9,964 nucleotides of DNA from Pseudomonas sp. PGPPP3 (GCA_002256055.1 NKIE01000026.1:1-9964), one strand, 5' to 3'; positions 1-7,181 are shown, counted from the first letter of the stretch. A program made the numbers and translations. Notes: generated by a model not told the origin, from the sequence alone.

Positions 1-363
1 CCAGCGCTGCTCACTGCGGGCACAGACTTCCGGCGCCAGCCCCTCGGGACCACCCACCATCAAGTTGACGGTGCGCGCATCCAGGCGCCAGCGATCCAGT
101 TCGACCGCCAGTTGCTCAGTGCTCCACGGCTTGCCTTCGACTTCCAGAGTGACAATCCGTTCCCCTGGTTGCACCTTGCTCAGCATCGCTTCGCCTTCCT
201 GACGAATCAGGCGCGCCACATCCGCGTTTTTGCCGCGGGTATTGAGCGGGATTTCCACCAGCTCCAGGGCCAGTTCGGATGGCAGGCGCTTGGCATACTC
301 ATGCCAGCCTTCCTCCACCCACTTTGGCATCCGCGAACCAACGGCGATCAAACGCAAGCGCAC
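1..363 (-). CDS. rlmH: RlmH, 23S rRNA pseudouridine-1915 N3-methyltransferase (3' end cut by window edge)
   Basis: RlmH is a SPOUT-class enzyme that uses SAM to methylate N3 of pseudouridine 1915 in helix 69 of 23S rRNA, acting on assembled 70S ribosomes. The visible 121 codons cover most of the protein, which is about 155 residues in relatives; the last ~34 are missing at the left edge. The start is a GTG at 363, giving [15 protein letters not shown] at the N terminus, typical of the family. The glycine-rich SAM-binding knot motif GGPEG lies at residues 104-108 ([10 protein letters not shown]). The GTG begins 9 bases after the rsfS stop, and the TAAGG that contains that stop can serve as ribosome binding site, so translation is probably coupled to rsfS. 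It is the visible end of the proA-nadD-rsfS-rlmH operon; in Pseudomonas the cell-wall genes mrdA/rodA usually follow (not visible here). Confidence 0.95.
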   Translation of the reverse strand, partial: MRLRLIAVGSRMPKWVEEGWHEYAKRLPSELALELVEIPLNTRGKNADVARLIRQEGEAMLSKVQPGERIVTLEVEGKPWSTEQLAVELDRWRLDARTVNLMVGGPEGLAPEVCARSEQRW

Positions 364-372
364 AGGCGGGCC

Positions 373-774
373 TTACTCTGGATCGGCGGTGAACTGTTCC
401 GGGCTGTGCTGGGCACGGCTCAACTCGGCGCCTTGCCACAGACGCTCAAGGTCGTAGAACTGACGCGCGGTCGGCAGCATCACGTGAACGACCACGTCGC
501 CGAGGTCGAGCAGGGCCCACTCGCCGGTGTCCAGGCCTTCACTGCCGAGCGGACGTACGCCCTGCTCCTTGACCTTTTCCAGCACGTTGTCGACCAGCGA
601 TTTAACGTGACGACTGGAGCTGCCGCTGGCGATCACCATGAAGTCGGTGACGCTGGTCTTTTCCCGCACGTTGATGCTGACAATGTCCTGAGCTTTGACA
701 TCTTCCAGGGCAGCGATGGCCAGCTTGGCCACTTCTTCACTGGTCAGTTGGTGTGCTTGTTTTGGCTTTTGCAT
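373..774 (-). CDS. rsfS: RsfS, ribosomal silencing factor (Iojap/DUF143 family)
   Basis: RsfS binds ribosomal protein L14 (uL14) on the 50S subunit and blocks joining with 30S, lowering translation in stationary phase or starvation. The product is 133 residues. Family landmarks are visible: [17 protein letters not shown] near residues 44-60, then [20 protein letters not shown], then [10 protein letters not shown]. The N terminus [18 protein letters not shown] fits the family, so ATG at 774 is chosen. The same frame is open upstream to 957, but that 61-residue extension is arginine- and cysteine-rich and lies inside nadD. The gap to the nadD stop is 19 bases, with only a weak purine-rich ribosome binding site (GAGAACGAG). 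The ~26-residue tail after [10 protein letters not shown] is acidic and looks variable. The gene sits between nadD and rlmH in the conserved operon. Confidence 0.95.
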   Translation of the reverse strand: MQKPKQAHQLTSEEVAKLAIAALEDVKAQDIVSINVREKTSVTDFMVIASGSSSRHVKSLVDNVLEKVKEQGVRPLGSEGLDTGEWALLDLGDVVVHVMLPTARQFYDLERLWQGAELSRAQHSPEQFTADPE

Positions 775-793
775 AAATAACTCGTTCTCATGT

Positions 794-1438
794 TCAGTTC
801 GACGCACGGTACAGTCCGTGCGTATGGATATAGGCCAGCACCGGGTCAGGCACCAGAAACCGTGCCGATTTACCGCTGGCCAGCAGGTGGCGGATCTGCG
901 TGGCGGACACCGCCAACGGCGTCTGCCGCAGCAAGGCAATCTGCCCGCCCGGCCCACGCAGTGCCTGTGGATCTTTAACTTCGCGCGCCGCCAGCAACTG
1001 GCTCAGGGCCGGCGGTAAAACCCCACCGGCATCCGGGCGTTGCAGCACCAGCAGATGGCAGTGGTTCAATAACTCGTCCCAGCGGTGCCAACTCGGCAGT
1101 CCGCAAAAGGCATCCCAGCCCAGCAGCAGTAACAACTGATCGTCTGCCGCCAACTCACCGCGCAACGACAGCAGGGTATCAATGCTGTAGGACGGACGAT
1201 CACGTTGCAGCTCGCGATCGTCCACCTGTAACGGCGGGCTGCCCGCTACGGCCAGCGCCACCATTGCCAGTCGATCCGCTGCCGACACCTGCGGCGCCTG
1301 CCGATGGGGCGGGCGGGCACTGGGAATCAGGCGCAGCTCATCAAGGCTCAACTGTTCAGCCACTTCCAGCGCACCGCGCAAGTGACCGATATGGATCGGA
1401 TCAAAGGTGCCGCCCAGCAAGCCAATCCGTTTGGCCAT
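794..1438 (-). CDS. nadD: NadD, nicotinate-mononucleotide adenylyltransferase
   Basis: NadD transfers AMP from ATP to nicotinic acid mononucleotide, giving deamido-NAD, the penultimate step of NAD synthesis in the cytoplasm. The product is 214 residues, normal for the family. The nucleotidyltransferase motif [11 protein letters not shown] is at residues 9-19, with the HxxH histidines at 16 and 19. The substrate-side motif PSYSIDTL is at 82-89, [14 protein letters not shown] at 107-120, and the C-terminal ATP-binding signature SATQIR at 178-183. No expected key residue is missing. Its ATG shares one base with the proA stop (TGATG), so translation is very likely coupled to proA. rsfS follows after 19 bases. 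Confidence 0.97.
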   Translation of the reverse strand: MAKRIGLLGGTFDPIHIGHLRGALEVAEQLSLDELRLIPSARPPHRQAPQVSAADRLAMVALAVAGSPPLQVDDRELQRDRPSYSIDTLLSLRGELAADDQLLLLLGWDAFCGLPSWHRWDELLNHCHLLVLQRPDAGGVLPPALSQLLAAREVKDPQALRGPGGQIALLRQTPLAVSATQIRHLLASGKSARFLVPDPVLAYIHTHGLYRASN

Positions 1439-2703
1439 CAGGTACGAATGTGCCCATCACCGAAGACCACGTACTTCTCGCTGGTCAGGCCATCCAGACC
1501 AACCGGGCCACGGGCGTGCAACTTGTCGGTGGAAATACCGATCTCAGCGCCCAGACCATATTCGAAACCATCAGCGAAACGGGTTGAGGCGTTGACCATT
1601 ACCGAGGCGGAATCCACTTCGGTGAGGAAGCGCCGCGCATCACTGAAGTTCTCAGTGATGATCGCGTCGGTGTGCTGCGAGCCGTAATGGTTGATGTGCT
1701 CGATGGCCGCATCCAGCGAATCGACGATACGAATCGCCAAGATCGGCGCGTTGTACTCAGCAAACCAGTCGTCTTCGCTCGCTTCCAGCACGTCGCTGCC
1801 CAGCAGCGCGCGGGTCGCGGCATCACCACGCAACTCGACGCCTTTGTCGCGATAGATCGCCGCCAGCGGTGGCAGCACCTTATCGGCCACAGCCGCGTGC
1901 ACCAGCAAGGTTTCCATGGCGTTGCACGGCGAGTAGCGCTGGGTCTTGGCGTTGTCGGCAACGCGGATGGCCTTATCGAGGTCCGCGGCGATGTCGATAT
2001 AGACATGGCAGACGCCGTCCAGGTGCTTGATCACCGGCACCTTGGCATCGAGACTGATGCGTTCAATCAGACCCTTGCCACCACGTGGCACGATCACGTC
2101 GACAAATTCCGGCATGGTAATCAGCGCACCAACAGCTGCGCGGTCAGTGGTTTCCACTACCTGAACGGCACTCGCCGGCAAGCCGGCTTCGGCCAGACCA
2201 AGCTGAATGCAGCGGGCAATCGCCTGATTGGAATGAATCGCCTCGGAACCGCCGCGCAGAATGGTGGCGTTGCCGGACTTCAGGCACAGGCTGGCGGCAT
2301 CGATGGTCACGTTCGGCCGCGACTCATAAATAATGCCGATCACACCCAGCGGCACGCGCATCTTACCGACCTGAATACCCGACGGCAGGTAACGCATATC
2401 GCGGATCTCGCCGATCGGGTCCGGTAGCGTGGCGACCTGGCGCAAGCCTTCGATCATCGAATCGATCACCGCCGGGGTCAGCGCCAGACGGTCAACCATG
2501 GCCGGTTCCAGACCATTGGCGCGAGCAGCAGCCAGGTCCAGTTCATTGGCAGCAACCAGTTCGTCGCGGCCGGCATCCAGAGCGGCGGCGGCGGCTTGCA
2601 GGGCACGGTTCTTCTGCGCGGTACTGGCACGCGCAAGCACGCGCGAGGCGCTGCGGGCGGCCTGTCCCAGGCGGGTCATATAGTCGAGCACGGACTCAGT
2701 CAT
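1438..2703 (-). CDS. proA: ProA, gamma-glutamyl phosphate reductase
   Basis: ProA reduces gamma-glutamyl phosphate with NADPH to glutamate-5-semialdehyde, the second step of proline synthesis after ProB. The product is 421 residues, the usual length, and belongs to the aldehyde dehydrogenase superfamily. The catalytic cysteine is Cys260 in [13 protein letters not shown]. Other landmarks are [17 protein letters not shown] (117-133), [10 protein letters not shown] (150-159), VPRGGKGLI (205-213), and near the C terminus [20 protein letters not shown] (381-400). The ATG at 2703 gives [17 protein letters not shown], typical for pseudomonads. The frame stays open upstream to 2922, but that part is arginine/cysteine-rich and crosses the promoter region, so it is rejected. 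The gene heads the operon with nadD, rsfS and rlmH; its ribosome binding site is weak (AAGATC just before the ATG). Confidence 0.98.
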   Translation of the reverse strand: MTESVLDYMTRLGQAARSASRVLARASTAQKNRALQAAAAALDAGRDELVAANELDLAAARANGLEPAMVDRLALTPAVIDSMIEGLRQVATLPDPIGEIRDMRYLPSGIQVGKMRVPLGVIGIIYESRPNVTIDAASLCLKSGNATILRGGSEAIHSNQAIARCIQLGLAEAGLPASAVQVVETTDRAAVGALITMPEFVDVIVPRGGKGLIERISLDAKVPVIKHLDGVCHVYIDIAADLDKAIRVADNAKTQRYSPCNAMETLLVHAAVADKVLPPLAAIYRDKGVELRGDAATRALLGSDVLEASEDDWFAEYNAPILAIRIVDSLDAAIEHINHYGSQHTDAIITENFSDARRFLTEVDSASVMVNASTRFADGFEYGLGAEIGISTDKLHARGPVGLDGLTSEKYVVFGDGHIRT

Positions 2704-2739
2704 GATCTTGGCAAGTCTGGCGGTTGAAAAAAGTCGCTG

Positions 2740-2745
2740 AGTATA
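2740..2745 (-). promoter_or_regulatory. Candidate -10 box of the proA operon
   Basis: Read on the minus strand this is TATACT, five of six matches to the sigma-70 -10 consensus, placed 36 bases before the proA ATG. No good TTGACA-like -35 element lies 16-18 bases further upstream; that stretch is very GC-rich. The call rests on the -10 match and position only. Confidence 0.4.
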
Positions 2746-2901
2746 ACGGGCGCGCCGCTCCACGCCCAGCGCTGCGCGGCGGACGGTAAACACGCCGTTC
2801 GCCGCAGCCGCGGGTAACGCCGCCAAACCCCGAGCGACTGGCCGCCGCGCGAAACAGTGACAACCGCACAGCCCGCGCCCATACAGGCCGCCCGAAGGTT
2901 G

Positions 2902-2930
2902 GGTAAACAAAAGCGCCGGCAATGTTTACC
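2902..2930. promoter_or_regulatory. Perfect 8+8 bp dyad (GGTAAACA ... TGTTTACC), candidate operator
   Basis: The half-sites GGTAAACA (2902-2909) and TGTTTACC (2923-2930) are exact inverted copies separated by 13 bases. Their centres are 21 bp apart, two helical turns, which suits a dimeric DNA-binding protein on one face of the helix. A third copy of the half-site occurs at 2785-2792 in the same spacer. The dyad lies about 80-107 bases upstream of the hydrolase ATG and about 200 bases upstream of proA. The regulator is unknown, and the operator role is inferred. Confidence 0.35.
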
Positions 2931-2996
2931 TTGCAAGCATCCCAGCGCCGGCGCCGTTTGCCGCAGCAGCCAAAGAACAAGAGGCGGACCACCGCC

Positions 2997-3000
2997 GGAG
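2997..3000 (+). promoter_or_regulatory. Ribosome binding site that fixes the hydrolase start
   Basis: GGAG lies 8 bases before the ATG at 3009. The alternative in-frame ATG at 2922 has no comparable motif and sits inside the dyad described at 2902-2930, so 3009 is preferred. Confidence 0.6.
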
Positions 3001-3008
3001 TGCTCGCC

Positions 3009-4235
3009 ATGCGTTATCACAGCGACTATCAGCCCAGCCTGCTCGGCAGCGCCCCTCAGGTGCTGCACATCGGCCCTTGGCGCCTGCACTACCTGGCATT
3101 CTCCCTCCATGCGACAGACAACCGGTCGCCGGTACTGCTGCTGGGCGGCGCCTTCCAGAGCTTTCGTTCGTTTGCCGGCGAAGTCGGCGAACTGCTCAAC
3201 GAGCACCCAGTGATTCTTCTCGACCTGCCCAGCCAGGGCGGCAACCTGCAACTGGCCGCCGAGTTATCCCTGGCCCAACTGGCCGACCTGATCGCGGCCT
3301 TTATCGATGAACTGCAACTGCCACCCGTGATGCCCATTGGCCTCTCCTACGGTTCAGCTCTGGCCGCCCTGTTTGCCGCCCGCCACCCGCAACACTGCGC
3401 ACGCCTGCTGCTGTCCGGGATCACCGCCCTGGCCCGCCCCGGCGCCCGACGCTTGCTGCAAGAGGGCCTGGACCTACTGAGTGGCGATCAAGCGGGCGCC
3501 TTCGCCCAGGGTGCTTTGACCGGCCTGCTCAATCCCCTGCACGCCCAGGACACTGGCGTCTCTCCGGTGTTTCGCAAAGCCCTACTACGACAAATGCAGC
3601 GCCTGACTCCCACGGAAATCGAGCGTTACCAGCAGAACACCCGACGCTTGCTGAACTTCTCAGGCTTTGCGACTTACCCGCAGTGTCCAACCCTCCTGCT
3701 GGCCGGAGAGCACGATCACTTCACCCAGCCGTGGGAGCATGCGCGCTTCGCCGCCGCGTGCCGCGATGCCGACTGCGTGCTGATCCATCAGGCCGACCAC
3801 CTGGCGCAATTCGAACGGCGCGAAGCCTGCGCGCGCCTGTACAACCCGTTTCTGCGCGGCGAGGCCTTGCCGAACGTCACCCCCGGCGCCAGCCGCCTGG
3901 CGCGCAGTCAATTGCTGCAATTGAACAAACGTCACGAAGTGCGCCGGCCGCCACTAAGCCGGCGCGCCACCCTGCGCCAGACCGACAGTGGTGAATGGTC
4001 GGTGGAAATGACCGAACTGGGTTTCTTCGGCGGCCTGCTACAGGGCAACGTGCCGATGGCCGATGGTCGTGGCTGGCAACTGCAACTGGCCGACCACAGC
4101 CGGCATGCCTTGCTGCCGCTGCGCCATGATCGCGACGGACTGGCCTTCGTCTTCGTCCATAGCGATGCCGCCGCCAGTACCGCGCTCGCCGCTCAGCTGC
4201 GACCAACCTGCCCATCGACGGCAGCCTGCGCCTGA
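3009..4235 (+). CDS. Alpha/beta hydrolase with C-terminal PilZ-like domain
   Basis: The product is 408 residues. Residues ~20-285 form an alpha/beta-hydrolase fold: oxyanion-region glycines in LLLGGAFQ (43-50), nucleophile elbow GLSYG with Ser113, acid Asp236 in AGEHDHF, and base His264 in QADHLAQF. The catalytic triad is therefore complete, but the substrate is not predictable. Residues ~305-395 resemble a PilZ domain, the cyclic-di-GMP receptor: an RxxxR motif (RHEVR, 308-312) is followed by ELGFFG (336-341) in place of the canonical (D/N)xSxxG, so nucleotide binding is uncertain. Hydrolase-PilZ fusions exist in pseudomonads. The last ~8 residues (CPSTAACA) look unlike a real protein end, whereas the next frame reads NLPIDGSLRLKPPL with much better codon use, so the gene may carry a one-base deletion near 4200. 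It converges on the methyltransferase gene with 33 bases between stops and no clear terminator. Confidence 0.85.
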   Translation: MRYHSDYQPSLLGSAPQVLHIGPWRLHYLAFSLHATDNRSPVLLLGGAFQSFRSFAGEVGELLNEHPVILLDLPSQGGNLQLAAELSLAQLADLIAAFIDELQLPPVMPIGLSYGSALAALFAARHPQHCARLLLSGITALARPGARRLLQEGLDLLSGDQAGAFAQGALTGLLNPLHAQDTGVSPVFRKALLRQMQRLTPTEIERYQQNTRRLLNFSGFATYPQCPTLLLAGEHDHFTQPWEHARFAAACRDADCVLIHQADHLAQFERREACARLYNPFLRGEALPNVTPGASRLARSQLLQLNKRHEVRRPPLSRRATLRQTDSGEWSVEMTELGFFGGLLQGNVPMADGRGWQLQLADHSRHALLPLRHDRDGLAFVFVHSDAAASTALAAQLRPTCPSTAACA

Positions 4236-4268
4236 AACCACCCTTACAGGCAGCGCCTCAACAGACGG

Positions 4269-5123
4269 CTAAACCCGCGCCTCGATCACCCGCACCAGAC
4301 TGGCCTGGCGCAGTACCGGCAAGCCCAGAGCTGCCGCGTGCTGGCCCGGGTCCAGCACGTCGGTGTGAGTAAAGCCGCAGCGAGCAAAACCCGCGGCAAT
4401 CGAGTCGGCATCACGATAATGCAGCGGGTAATTGCCACGGGTCAGACGCCCGACCAGTTCAACACCCCAGCGCAATTGCCGGTAACGCGGATGCTCCTGC
4501 AAATCCGGATAGAGTTCCGTCAGGTAAGTGGCCCGAGGGAAGCGCTGCAACTGCACAGCCAGCCGACGCCAAAAGCCCTCGATCACCGCCAACTCGAAGT
4601 AATTGACCAGCCCCTCGGTAATCACCAGCACCGGCCGAGTTGGGTCCAGGTCGGCGAACAGACCAGCCAGACTCGCAGCGCCCTGAGCGGCGAGGATATC
4701 CACGTTTTTGACCTGGTGCTGGCCGTTCAACCAACCCTGCCCCTGCAACAGCAAGCGCTTGCGCGCAGCCATCTGCGGCAGGTCCGCTTCCAGGTAACGC
4801 AACTGCGGGTAACGGGCAGTGAAGCGCCGCCCCCGAGGCGACAGGCCGCAGGCAATCTCGACGACCTGTTCAACCCCTTCATGCTCGATAGCCTGGGTCA
4901 GGCGTGCATCAATCAGCAGGTGCCGCTGCAGCAGCAGACTGTCGAGATCCAGGCCAAAGCCGACCCGCGCCCCCCAGGTGATTGGTCGCAGCAAGCCGTG
5001 AGCCCAGCGCCCGAAACGGGTAACAAAAGCCGGGTCAGCCAGTTGATGGCGATACCAGACATAGCCGGTGTAATGAGCACTGGGAGAAATGTGCGCACTG
5101 CTGGCTCGGGGGCGCTCAGCCAT
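4269..5123 (-). CDS. Class I SAM-dependent methyltransferase, LCM/TcmP-like
   Basis: The product is 284 residues and resembles the leucine carboxyl methyltransferase / TcmP O-methyltransferase group, which transfers a methyl group from SAM to a carboxylate or hydroxyl. Visible motifs are VVEIACGLSPRGRRF (87-101, the SAM-binding loop, normally E-x-G-C-G-L-x-x-R), YLEADLP (110-116, the acidic residue that contacts the SAM ribose) and VLVITEGLVNYF (165-176). The true substrate is unknown. The ATG at 5123 is chosen because upstream of it (frame open to 5411) the translation loses family character and runs through the divergent spacer into the DedA gene; AAGAG eight bases upstream is a possible ribosome binding site. 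It faces the hydrolase tail to tail and diverges from the DedA-PAP2 gene. A cytoplasmic enzyme is expected, as no signal or membrane segment is seen. Confidence 0.85.
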   Translation of the reverse strand: MAERPRASSAHISPSAHYTGYVWYRHQLADPAFVTRFGRWAHGLLRPITWGARVGFGLDLDSLLLQRHLLIDARLTQAIEHEGVEQVVEIACGLSPRGRRFTARYPQLRYLEADLPQMAARKRLLLQGQGWLNGQHQVKNVDILAAQGAASLAGLFADLDPTRPVLVITEGLVNYFELAVIEGFWRRLAVQLQRFPRATYLTELYPDLQEHPRYRQLRWGVELVGRLTRGNYPLHYRDADSIAAGFARCGFTHTDVLDPGQHAAALGLPVLRQASLVRVIEARV

Positions 5124-5274
5124 GGGACAGACTCTTATTGTTATGATGGCCGCCAGACTATGCCCCAGCGCCCAGCCATGACAGTCCATGTCCGGCGATC
5201 CCATCCTTAGTTTGCACAGGGACGAACAAGGCATATCGCTCAACCTCCGCCCCGGACACAACGCACCGCGTAAC

Positions 5275-5279
5275 AAGGA
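5275..5279 (+). promoter_or_regulatory. Ribosome binding site of the DedA-PAP2 gene
   Basis: AAGGA lies 7 bases before the ATG at 5287. It selects this start over the in-frame ATG at 5188, whose extra 33 residues are hydrophilic and unlike DedA proteins. Confidence 0.7.
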
Positions 5280-5286
5280 ACACCGC

Positions 5287-5565
5287 ATGCTTGAAGGTTT
5301 TGACAGCTTGATCGCCTGGTTAGCCCAGCACCCCGAGTGGCTGGGCTGGGCGATTTTTCTGGTGGCCTGCACCGAATGCCTGGCATTGGCCGGCATTCTG
5401 GTGCCCGGCACTGTGGTCCTGTTCGGCCTCGGCGTACTGGCCGGAGGCGGCGTACTCAGCCTCGGTGAAACCCTGTTGCTGGCCTTGACCGGCGGCCTGC
5501 TTGGCTATGCTTTCATCAGCGCATCCGCCGCCTGCCACTGCTGCGCTCGCACCCCGAGTGGCTAG
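5287..5565 (+). CDS. N-terminal DedA fragment left by the frameshift
   Basis: This is the open frame that would actually be translated from the good ribosome binding site at 5275-5279: 92 residues ending at a TAG at 5563-5565. Residues 1-74 are DedA-like, with hydrophobic stretches around WLGWAIFLVACTECLALAGILVPG and VVLFGLGVLAGG. The final ~18 residues (AFISASAACHCCARTPSG) are out-of-frame read-through after the junction near 5509. It cannot form a complete DedA domain by itself. Confidence 0.55.
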   Translation: MLEGFDSLIAWLAQHPEWLGWAIFLVACTECLALAGILVPGTVVLFGLGVLAGGGVLSLGETLLLALTGGLLGYAFISASAACHCCARTPSG

Positions 5566-5582
5566 ACAGCGCCGAACAGTAC

Positions 5583-6578
5583 ATGCGCCGCTACGGTGTA
5601 GGCAGTCTGCTGGTTGGGCGTTTTATCGGCCCACTGCGACCGATGCTGCCGCTGATGGCCGGCATGCTCGACATGCCCCTGGGGCGCTTTATCGCCGTCA
5701 GCGTACTGGCGGCCTGCGGCTGGTCGGTGGCTTACCTGCTGCCCGGCTGGGCCACCGGCGCAGCCCTGCGCCTGCCGCTGCCAGAAGGATTCTGGGGCCA
5801 AACCGGGATCATCGCCGGCTGCCTGGGTGCGTGGCTGCTGCTGTCCATCCACAGCGTCCTGCGCCAACAACCACGCGCCGCGGCCCTGGCCAGCGGGCTC
5901 GGCGCCGCGCTGCTGGCTGGCCTGCTGCTGGGCTGGGAACACCTGAACGCGTTCGACCATGGCCTGCTGGCCCTGCTGCAAAGCGAACGCAGCCCGGCCC
6001 TGGACAGCCTGATGGTATTGGCCACACGCCTGGGCGACATGGCCAGCCAAATGGCCGTCGCCTGCCTGCTGGTGTCGCTGCTATTGCTCAGCCGCCAGTG
6101 GCGCGCCGCCCTGTTTGCCGGCTGCGCCCTGCTGTTCACTGCCCTCAGCAATGGCGCGCTGAAACACCTGCTGGCGCGCATACGTCCTGAGGTCCTGCTC
6201 GACCCGTTGCACAGTTACAGTTTGCCCAGCGGCCACAGCTCGGCTGCCTTCGCCTTTTGCCTGGTGCTTGGGTTGCTCGCCGGCCGCGGCCAACCACCGC
6301 GCTGGCGCCTGACCTGGCTGCTGCTGGCCAGCCTGCCGGCCAGCACCATTGCTTTATCGCGGGTCTACCTGGGCGTGCACTGGCCCACCGACATCCTCGC
6401 GGGCGCATTACTGGCCAGTTTCTGGTGCGCCCTGTGTATGGCGGTCTGCGAGCGCCAACGGCCGTTGCCCGCTCTGGCGCCCAAAGTCTGGTGGCTGCTC
6501 ATCCCAACCTGCACAGCCCTGCTGGCCGTCATTGCCACCAGCGCCTTGCCGGAGGCACTGCTGCGCTACAGCTATTGA
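5583..6578 (+). CDS. C-terminal fragment: partial DedA domain plus complete PAP2 phosphatase
   Basis: This 331-residue ORF starts at an ATG 17 bases after the stop of the DedA fragment. That ATG is really an internal Met of the ancestral protein, and no ribosome binding site is visible, so translation would depend on re-initiation. Residues 1-60 hold the second half of DedA (GRFIGPLRPMLPLMAG at 12-27). Several hydrophobic membrane segments follow. The PAP2 signature is complete: KHLLARIRP (K194, R201, P202), PSGHS (215-219, with His218) and SRVYLGVH (259-266, with catalytic His266). If made, the phosphatase half could still be active, dephosphorylating a lipid phosphate such as undecaprenyl pyrophosphate or a phosphatidic acid; the substrate is not determinable here. 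Confidence 0.65.
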   Translation: MRRYGVGSLLVGRFIGPLRPMLPLMAGMLDMPLGRFIAVSVLAACGWSVAYLLPGWATGAALRLPLPEGFWGQTGIIAGCLGAWLLLSIHSVLRQQPRAAALASGLGAALLAGLLLGWEHLNAFDHGLLALLQSERSPALDSLMVLATRLGDMASQMAVACLLVSLLLLSRQWRAALFAGCALLFTALSNGALKHLLARIRPEVLLDPLHSYSLPSGHSSAAFAFCLVLGLLAGRGQPPRWRLTWLLLASLPASTIALSRVYLGVHWPTDILAGALLASFWCALCMAVCERQRPLPALAPKVWWLLIPTCTALLAVIATSALPEALLRYSY

Positions 6579-6579
6579 A

Positions 6580-7167
6580 TCAAGCGAGCATCTCGCCCTG
6601 CAGGCGATCAAGCAGGCTCTGGATCAGCGCCAGCTGCTCGGTCGGCTGCGGCAGCGCCAGCAAGGCCAGCTTCTGCTCCAGAGTAAACGGCAGCAGATAG
6701 GCCAGCTGATTGGCCAAGGCCTGCTGGCCGCTGACCGTGCCATCCAGGCCCAGGCCAGCCACCAGCGGGTGCTCAGCCAGGGTGGCGAGCAAGGCGAGGA
6801 GATCAGCCTGTTCAATATCCAGCGGCAGATCCTCTCCAGGCGTCAACCATTGCACGTCGGCCAGCAATAACTGGTCCGCCTGCACCTGGGTGGCGCCGAC
6901 GCGGAAACGCCGGCCCCCCTCCACACGAATGCCCAGCAGGCCATTGGGCAGCTTTTCCCAATCGCGGATCAGCGCCTCGCAGCCCAGCTCGGCACAGTGG
7001 GTGGCGGCCGCGCCGACCTCTTGACCGGCAAGCAAGCCGACCACCCCAAAGCCACTGCCCTGCTTCAGGCAGCGCGTGAGCATGTCCAGATAACGTGGTT
7101 CGAACAGCTGCAGGTCGAGGGTGCAACCGGGAAACAACACGGTATTGAGGGGAAACAACGGCAACAT
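6580..7167 (-). CDS. LON peptidase substrate-binding (N-terminal) domain protein
   Basis: The product is 195 residues and consists only of the LON substrate-binding domain; no AAA+ ATPase or Ser-Lys protease domain follows. Landmarks are PLFPLNTVLFPG (3-14), LFEPRYLDML (21-30), GSGFGVV (37-43) and LPNGLLGIRVEGGRRFRV (73-90). A helical C-terminal half follows (ADLLALLATL..., FTLEQKLALLALP). In Lon this domain recognises substrates; the role of the free-standing form is not well defined. Two starts are possible. ATG at 7167 has GAGGAG six bases upstream and a family-typical N terminus. ATG at 7185 (MSEESVMLPLF) overlaps the lrgB stop as ATGA but has a poor ribosome binding site. I chose 7167. 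The gene is the last of the lrgA-lrgB operon, and its stop is one base away from the stop of the convergent DedA-PAP2 gene. Confidence 0.9.
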   Translation of the reverse strand: MLPLFPLNTVLFPGCTLDLQLFEPRYLDMLTRCLKQGSGFGVVGLLAGQEVGAAATHCAELGCEALIRDWEKLPNGLLGIRVEGGRRFRVGATQVQADQLLLADVQWLTPGEDLPLDIEQADLLALLATLAEHPLVAGLGLDGTVSGQQALANQLAYLLPFTLEQKLALLALPQPTEQLALIQSLLDRLQGEMLA

Positions 7168-7173
7168 CACAGA

Positions 7174-7179
7174 CTCCTC
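7174..7179 (-). promoter_or_regulatory. Ribosome binding site that decides the LON-domain protein start
   Basis: On the minus strand this reads GAGGAG, six bases before the ATG at 7167. It is the main reason for preferring that start over the upstream ATG at 7185, which has only a weak GGTGG-like sequence before it. Confidence 0.6.
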
Positions 7180-7181
7180 GC

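Larger units (their letters stand above)
2704..3008. other. 305-bp divergent intergenic region between proA and the hydrolase gene
   Basis: No credible gene is visible in this spacer. It must hold the promoters of both flanking genes, which are transcribed away from each other. It contains the proA -10 candidate near the left side, three copies of the octamer GGTAAACA (2785-2792 and 2902-2909 on plus, 2923-2930 on minus), and a 9-bp direct repeat AGCGCCGGC at 2912-2920 and 2944-2952. The hydrolase reading frame is open back to an ATG at 2922, but that extension has no ribosome binding site and is arginine/glutamine-rich. Confidence 0.6.
5287..6578 (+). pseudogene. DedA-PAP2 fusion protein gene, broken by a short frame-changing deletion
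   Basis: Pseudomonads encode a membrane protein in which an N-terminal DedA/SNARE-associated domain is fused to a C-terminal PAP2 lipid phosphatase; DedA proteins are linked to lipid translocation and PAP2 enzymes to removal of phosphate from lipid carriers. Here the first frame starts at 5287 (MLEGFDSLIAWLAQHPEWL) and is coherent through LLALTGGLLGY, ending at 5508. From 5511 another frame resumes as FHQRIRRLPLL...HPEWLDSAEQYMRRYG and continues intact to the TGA at 6578. The family's conserved GDxxxYxxGR segment is absent at the junction. About 10-12 residues are therefore missing, and the net base loss must be 3n+1. The two coherent parts total about 429 codons, so the restored length would be about 440. 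The rest, including the DedA motif GRFIGPLRPMLPLMAG and all PAP2 motifs, is preserved, which suggests a recent lesion or an assembly error. Its stop is one base from the stop of the convergent LON-domain gene. Confidence 0.8.

Noticed and set aside
112..780. 222-codon plus-strand ORF
   Set aside because: It is antisense to rlmH and rsfS, whose protein families are clear; long antisense ORFs are common in high-GC coding DNA.
1672..2427. 251-codon plus-strand ORF
   Set aside because: It lies wholly opposite proA, with no ribosome binding site and no recognisable domain.
2704..2922. N-terminal extension of proA (start at 2922)
   Set aside because: The extra 73 residues are not seen in ProA proteins and would cross the -10 candidate; MTESVLDYM at 2703 is the normal start.
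2922..3008. Upstream ATG for the hydrolase
   Set aside because: It has no ribosome binding site and a low-complexity basic extension; the ATG at 3009 has GGAG at good spacing.
4338..5210. 290-codon plus-strand ORF opposite the methyltransferase
   Set aside because: The minus-strand product has clear SAM-binding motifs; the plus-strand product is glutamine/arginine-rich with no family features.
5124..5411. N-terminal extension of the methyltransferase
   Set aside because: It would cover the divergent promoter region and the DedA coding start, and its sequence is unlike any methyltransferase N terminus.
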